DNA of 7,221 bases. Origin: a bacterium. Lineage in GTDB: Bacteria > Patescibacteriota > Minisyncoccia > UBA6257 > GWB1-50-10. The stretch lies in assembly GCA_021814835.1 (NCBI GenBank), contig JAKAHO010000030.1, positions 1-7,221 of the forward strand, read 5' to 3'. Positions 5,331-7,221 of the stretch are shown one piece after another (position 1 is the stretch's first letter; every line of letters starts with the position of its first letter). Made by a program: the position numbers and the translations under genes. Below the pieces are notes generated by a model. That model was not told the DNA's origin. It made no database searches and saw nothing but the letters and a program-made list of their open reading frames with translations.

Positions 5331-6302
5331 ATGCTTATCGATGATGTCGTTATCTCGATTGCTGCCGGCAACGGCGGTAAGGGAAAAGTAGCGTTCAATA
5401 AGAACCTCATGGAACTCGGGCCGACGGGCGGCACGGGCGGAAACGGAGGCAGTGTTTATTTTGAGGGAACTTCCGACCTCGGCGCGCTCAATAAGTTCCG
5501 CTTTAAGAAGGACGTGGCTGCAGAAAACGGCGAGGACGGCAAAGCGCAGTTCAATGACGGCCATACCGCAGAAGATCTTTTCCTTAAAGTTCCTGTGGGC
5601 ACAGTTATTCACGACCTTGAACGGAAACAGGATCACGAAATCGTAAAAATCGGCGAGCGCGTACTTATCGCCAAAGGCGGACGCGGCGGACGGGGCAACT
5701 TCCATTTCCGTTCATCGAAAAACACCACCCCGAAACAATTCCAGCCCGGAATCCCTGGAGAACACACCAAAGTGCGCCTTGAGCTCAAACTCATCGCGGA
5801 TGTGGGCTTTGTGGGGCTGCCAAACGTGGGTAAATCGAGCCTATTGAACGCTATAACAGCGGCAACTGCCAAGGTGGCTAATTATCCCTTCACCACGCTA
5901 GAACCCAACCTGGGAGCGTATTATGAGCTTATTCTTGCCGATATTCCTGGGCTCATTGAGGGTGCATCCGCAGGCAAGGGACTTGGTATCAAATTTTTAC
6001 GCCATGTTGAGCGCACGAACACCCTGTTCCATTTCGTATCTGCCGAATCAGAACACCCCGTGGAAGACTACACGACCATCCGCAAAGAATTGAAGGCGTA
6101 TAACCCCGAGCTTCTCGAAAAGAAAGAGTTTCTCTTTATCAGCAAGAGCGATGCAGTAGACGACGAGACCGTGCAAAAAGTTTTCAAACTGCTCAAGAAA
6201 AAGAATCCGAATCTGCTCGCGATATCAATTCTGGATGACGAGAGCCTTGATGAAGTCCGTAAGATACTCAACCAACTCGCAAAAGAAAAACACGCCTCCT
6301 AA
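5331..6302 (+). CDS. obg: Obg/CgtA-family GTPase, short form without C-terminal domain
   Basis: This is an essential-type GTPase of the Obg family that binds the large ribosomal subunit and links its assembly to nucleotide status. In 323 residues: the glycine-rich Obg fold occupies about 1-157 (AGNGGKGKVAF at 12-22, GPTGGTGGNGGSV at 30-42, GRGGRGN at 117-123), followed by the G domain with G1 GLPNVGKSS (162-170), G2 T188/T189 in FTTLEPNLG, G3 DIPGLIEGAS (204-213), and a G4 that reads SKSD (271-274) instead of NKxD. The expected G5 SA motif is replaced by SILDD around 299-303. The protein ends with the G domain, so the optional OCT domain is missing. The loop after AF22 is about two residues shorter than the usual FRREK...GGP form. 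The start at 5331 (MLIDDV) matches the family N-terminus; an upstream TTG at 5289 adds residues with no family counterpart. It is divergent from recQ and convergent with ftsX. Confidence 0.97.
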   Translation: MLIDDVVISIAAGNGGKGKVAFNKNLMELGPTGGTGGNGGSVYFEGTSDLGALNKFRFKKDVAAENGEDGKAQFNDGHTAEDLFLKVPVGTVIHDLERKQDHEIVKIGERVLIAKGGRGGRGNFHFRSSKNTTPKQFQPGIPGEHTKVRLELKLIADVGFVGLPNVGKSSLLNAITAATAKVANYPFTTLEPNLGAYYELILADIPGLIEGASAGKGLGIKFLRHVERTNTLFHFVSAESEHPVEDYTTIRKELKAYNPELLEKKEFLFISKSDAVDDETVQKVFKLLKKKNPNLLAISILDDESLDEVRKILNQLAKEKHAS

Positions 6303-6324
6303 CGAGGCGCGTTTCTTTTTTCTT
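6281..6324. terminator. Bidirectional intrinsic terminator between obg and ftsX
   Basis: The stem arms are 6291-6298 and 6304-6311 (8 positions with one A-C mismatch), and the 5-nt loop 6299-6303 contains the obg stop codon. The plus-strand T-rich tail is 6312-6324, and the A-rich run 6281-6290 gives the matching T-tail for transcripts coming from ftsX. The last obg codons therefore encode one arm. It would end both convergent transcripts. Confidence 0.75.
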
Positions 6325-7221
6325 ACAAGTGAAGATATCTCCTGACCGCGAAGTAACTTGATGCTACTCCCATACCGACGCAGAACAGCATCTGGTATCC
6401 GAACAGCGCAAAAATATTATCGTAAAAATACTGCGAGAGATTTATTTCGCCTATAAAACTGTTTATGGACGGCGAGAGGAAATTGATGACGGGTATGAGC
6501 GCCACAAAACTGATAATCGAGGCGATGATGCCGTAAATAATACCCTCGACCACGAAGGGACCGCGGATAAACGCGTTTGAAGCTCCCACAAGGCGCATAA
6601 TGTTCAACTGCTCGCTTGCCGAGAAAATGGCGAGACGAATCGTGTTAAACGTGACGACTGCCGCGAGGAATGAGAGAAAAATAGTGAGCGTGATTCCCCC
6701 TTTGCGCAATGTGTCGATGAAGCCCACGAGGCGGTCAATGACCACCTGATTCTGCGCGTAGGTCACCTTCTCTATCTGGTCCTTCAGCGTCTGATTCTCC
6801 AGGTAGCTTGCAATTGTCTTATACTGGCTTGGGTCTTTTGCTTTGACGTTTAATGAGGCGAGGAGCGGGTTCTTATCGAGCTCTTCAACTGCCTGACTGA
6901 GCGCCGCATCGCCCGCGTGGCGGTTCTTGAAGTCTACGAGCGCCGCTTCGGACGAGATGTACTCAACGCTCTTTACCTCCGCGAGATTTTCGAGTGACTT
7001 CTTAATATTCAAAATATAATCCTCTGCAGCATTGCTCTTGAAATAGACGCTGATGTCGATTTTTTCCTGAAGCGAGTTTATCGCCGCCTTGCCCGTGACA
7101 TTGAAAAGCACGAGCCCTTCGAATACCACGGCCGCGAGAATCATAATGCTGATAGTCGAAACTGAAAGCCAGCCGTTGCGCACAAACGCCTGAAGTCCGT
7201 ATTTAATGATGCGTGTAAGGG
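6323..7221 (-). CDS. ftsX: Cell-division ABC-type membrane protein FtsX, N-terminus cut by window edge
   Basis: FtsX is the membrane partner of the ATPase FtsE at the division septum, where the complex activates peptidoglycan hydrolases. About 299 codons are visible. Reading inward from the right edge, the frame gives LTRIIKYGLQAFVRNGWLSV, which is the standard FtsX opening, so only a few codons lie outside the window. The GTG at 7183 is internal and not the start. Visible residues: TM1 about 21-41; an extracytoplasmic domain about 42-170 beginning IDISVYF and containing NPLLASLNV (117-125), close to the usual NPLPASL; TM2 about 174-196; the cytoplasmic segment EQLNIMRLVGAS (203-214), which in the family contacts FtsE; TM3 about 224-248; TM4 about 268-294, ending in RRYLHL. 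ftsE is expected just upstream, beyond the right edge. No hydrolase gene follows it: a shared terminator and convergent obg come next. Confidence 0.95.
   Translation of the reverse strand, partial: LTRIIKYGLQAFVRNGWLSVSTISIMILAAVVFEGLVLFNVTGKAAINSLQEKIDISVYFKSNAAEDYILNIKKSLENLAEVKSVEYISSEAALVDFKNRHAGDAALSQAVEELDKNPLLASLNVKAKDPSQYKTIASYLENQTLKDQIEKVTYAQNQVVIDRLVGFIDTLRKGGITLTIFLSFLAAVVTFNTIRLAIFSASEQLNIMRLVGASNAFIRGPFVVEGIIYGIIASIISFVALIPVINFLSPSINSFIGEINLSQYFYDNIFALFGYQMLFCVGMGVASSYFAVRRYLHL

Noticed and set aside
5244..5705. 153-residue minus-strand open frame opposite obg
   Set aside because: It lies antisense to the conserved Obg N-terminal fold, has no recognisable domain and reads through the obg promoter region; its length follows from the Gly-rich coding strand.
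7181..7183. GTG as the ftsX start
   Set aside because: The frame stays open to the window edge and the 12 upstream residues match the standard FtsX N-terminus, so the gene starts outside the window.

Overview
The window looks like a piece of a Candidate Phyla Radiation (Patescibacteria, probably Parcubacteria-type) genome. Three things point that way, and all are inference from motif style, since no ribosomal RNA or marker tree is available here. Genes are packed with almost no spacing. Several proteins are short versions of their families: a RecQ that stops after its zinc site, and an Obg with no C-terminal domain and an SKSD nucleotide-specificity motif. The histidine kinase has the HQLR-type H-box and its partner is a single-domain receiver ending in a VKAD motif. 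Base composition by eye is close to 50% G+C. No mobile elements, CRISPR arrays, tRNAs or rRNAs were seen, and there is no gene-free stretch longer than about 100 bases.

Layout from left to right. (1) The 3' end of a plus-strand dgkA-type lipid kinase, cut by the left edge. (2) Convergent with it after a 3-bp gap, a minus-strand two-component pair: a large membrane histidine kinase (dCache sensor, HAMP, PAS, HisKA, HATPase) followed by a receiver-only response regulator. (3) Divergent from the kinase, a plus-strand cdaA-type diadenylate cyclase with an extra C-terminal membrane helix; the two promoter regions overlap. (4) Convergent with cdaA after a 4-bp gap, a minus-strand minimal recQ helicase. 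(5) Divergent from recQ across 94 bp, plus-strand obg. (6) Convergent with obg and sharing a bidirectional terminator, minus-strand ftsX, whose first few codons lie beyond the right edge.

Functionally, dgkA (lipid-carrier recycling), the sensor kinase, cdaA (c-di-AMP) and ftsX (septal wall remodelling with FtsE) all concern the cell envelope, while recQ and obg are DNA-repair and ribosome-assembly housekeeping genes. Apart from the kinase-regulator pair, each gene faces the opposite way to its neighbour, so most are probably transcribed singly. The most notable pattern is in the starts: first genes have a plausible -10 box so close to the start codon that their mRNAs would be leaderless or carry only about 10 nt, with no Shine-Dalgarno sequence, whereas the one operon-internal gene (the response regulator) does have a GAGG. 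I see no clearly new multi-gene system; the points worth checking are protein-level departures (the CdaA RHC motif and its C-terminal helix, the kinase HQLRG box, the short RecQ, the Obg G4 motif) and this start-site architecture.
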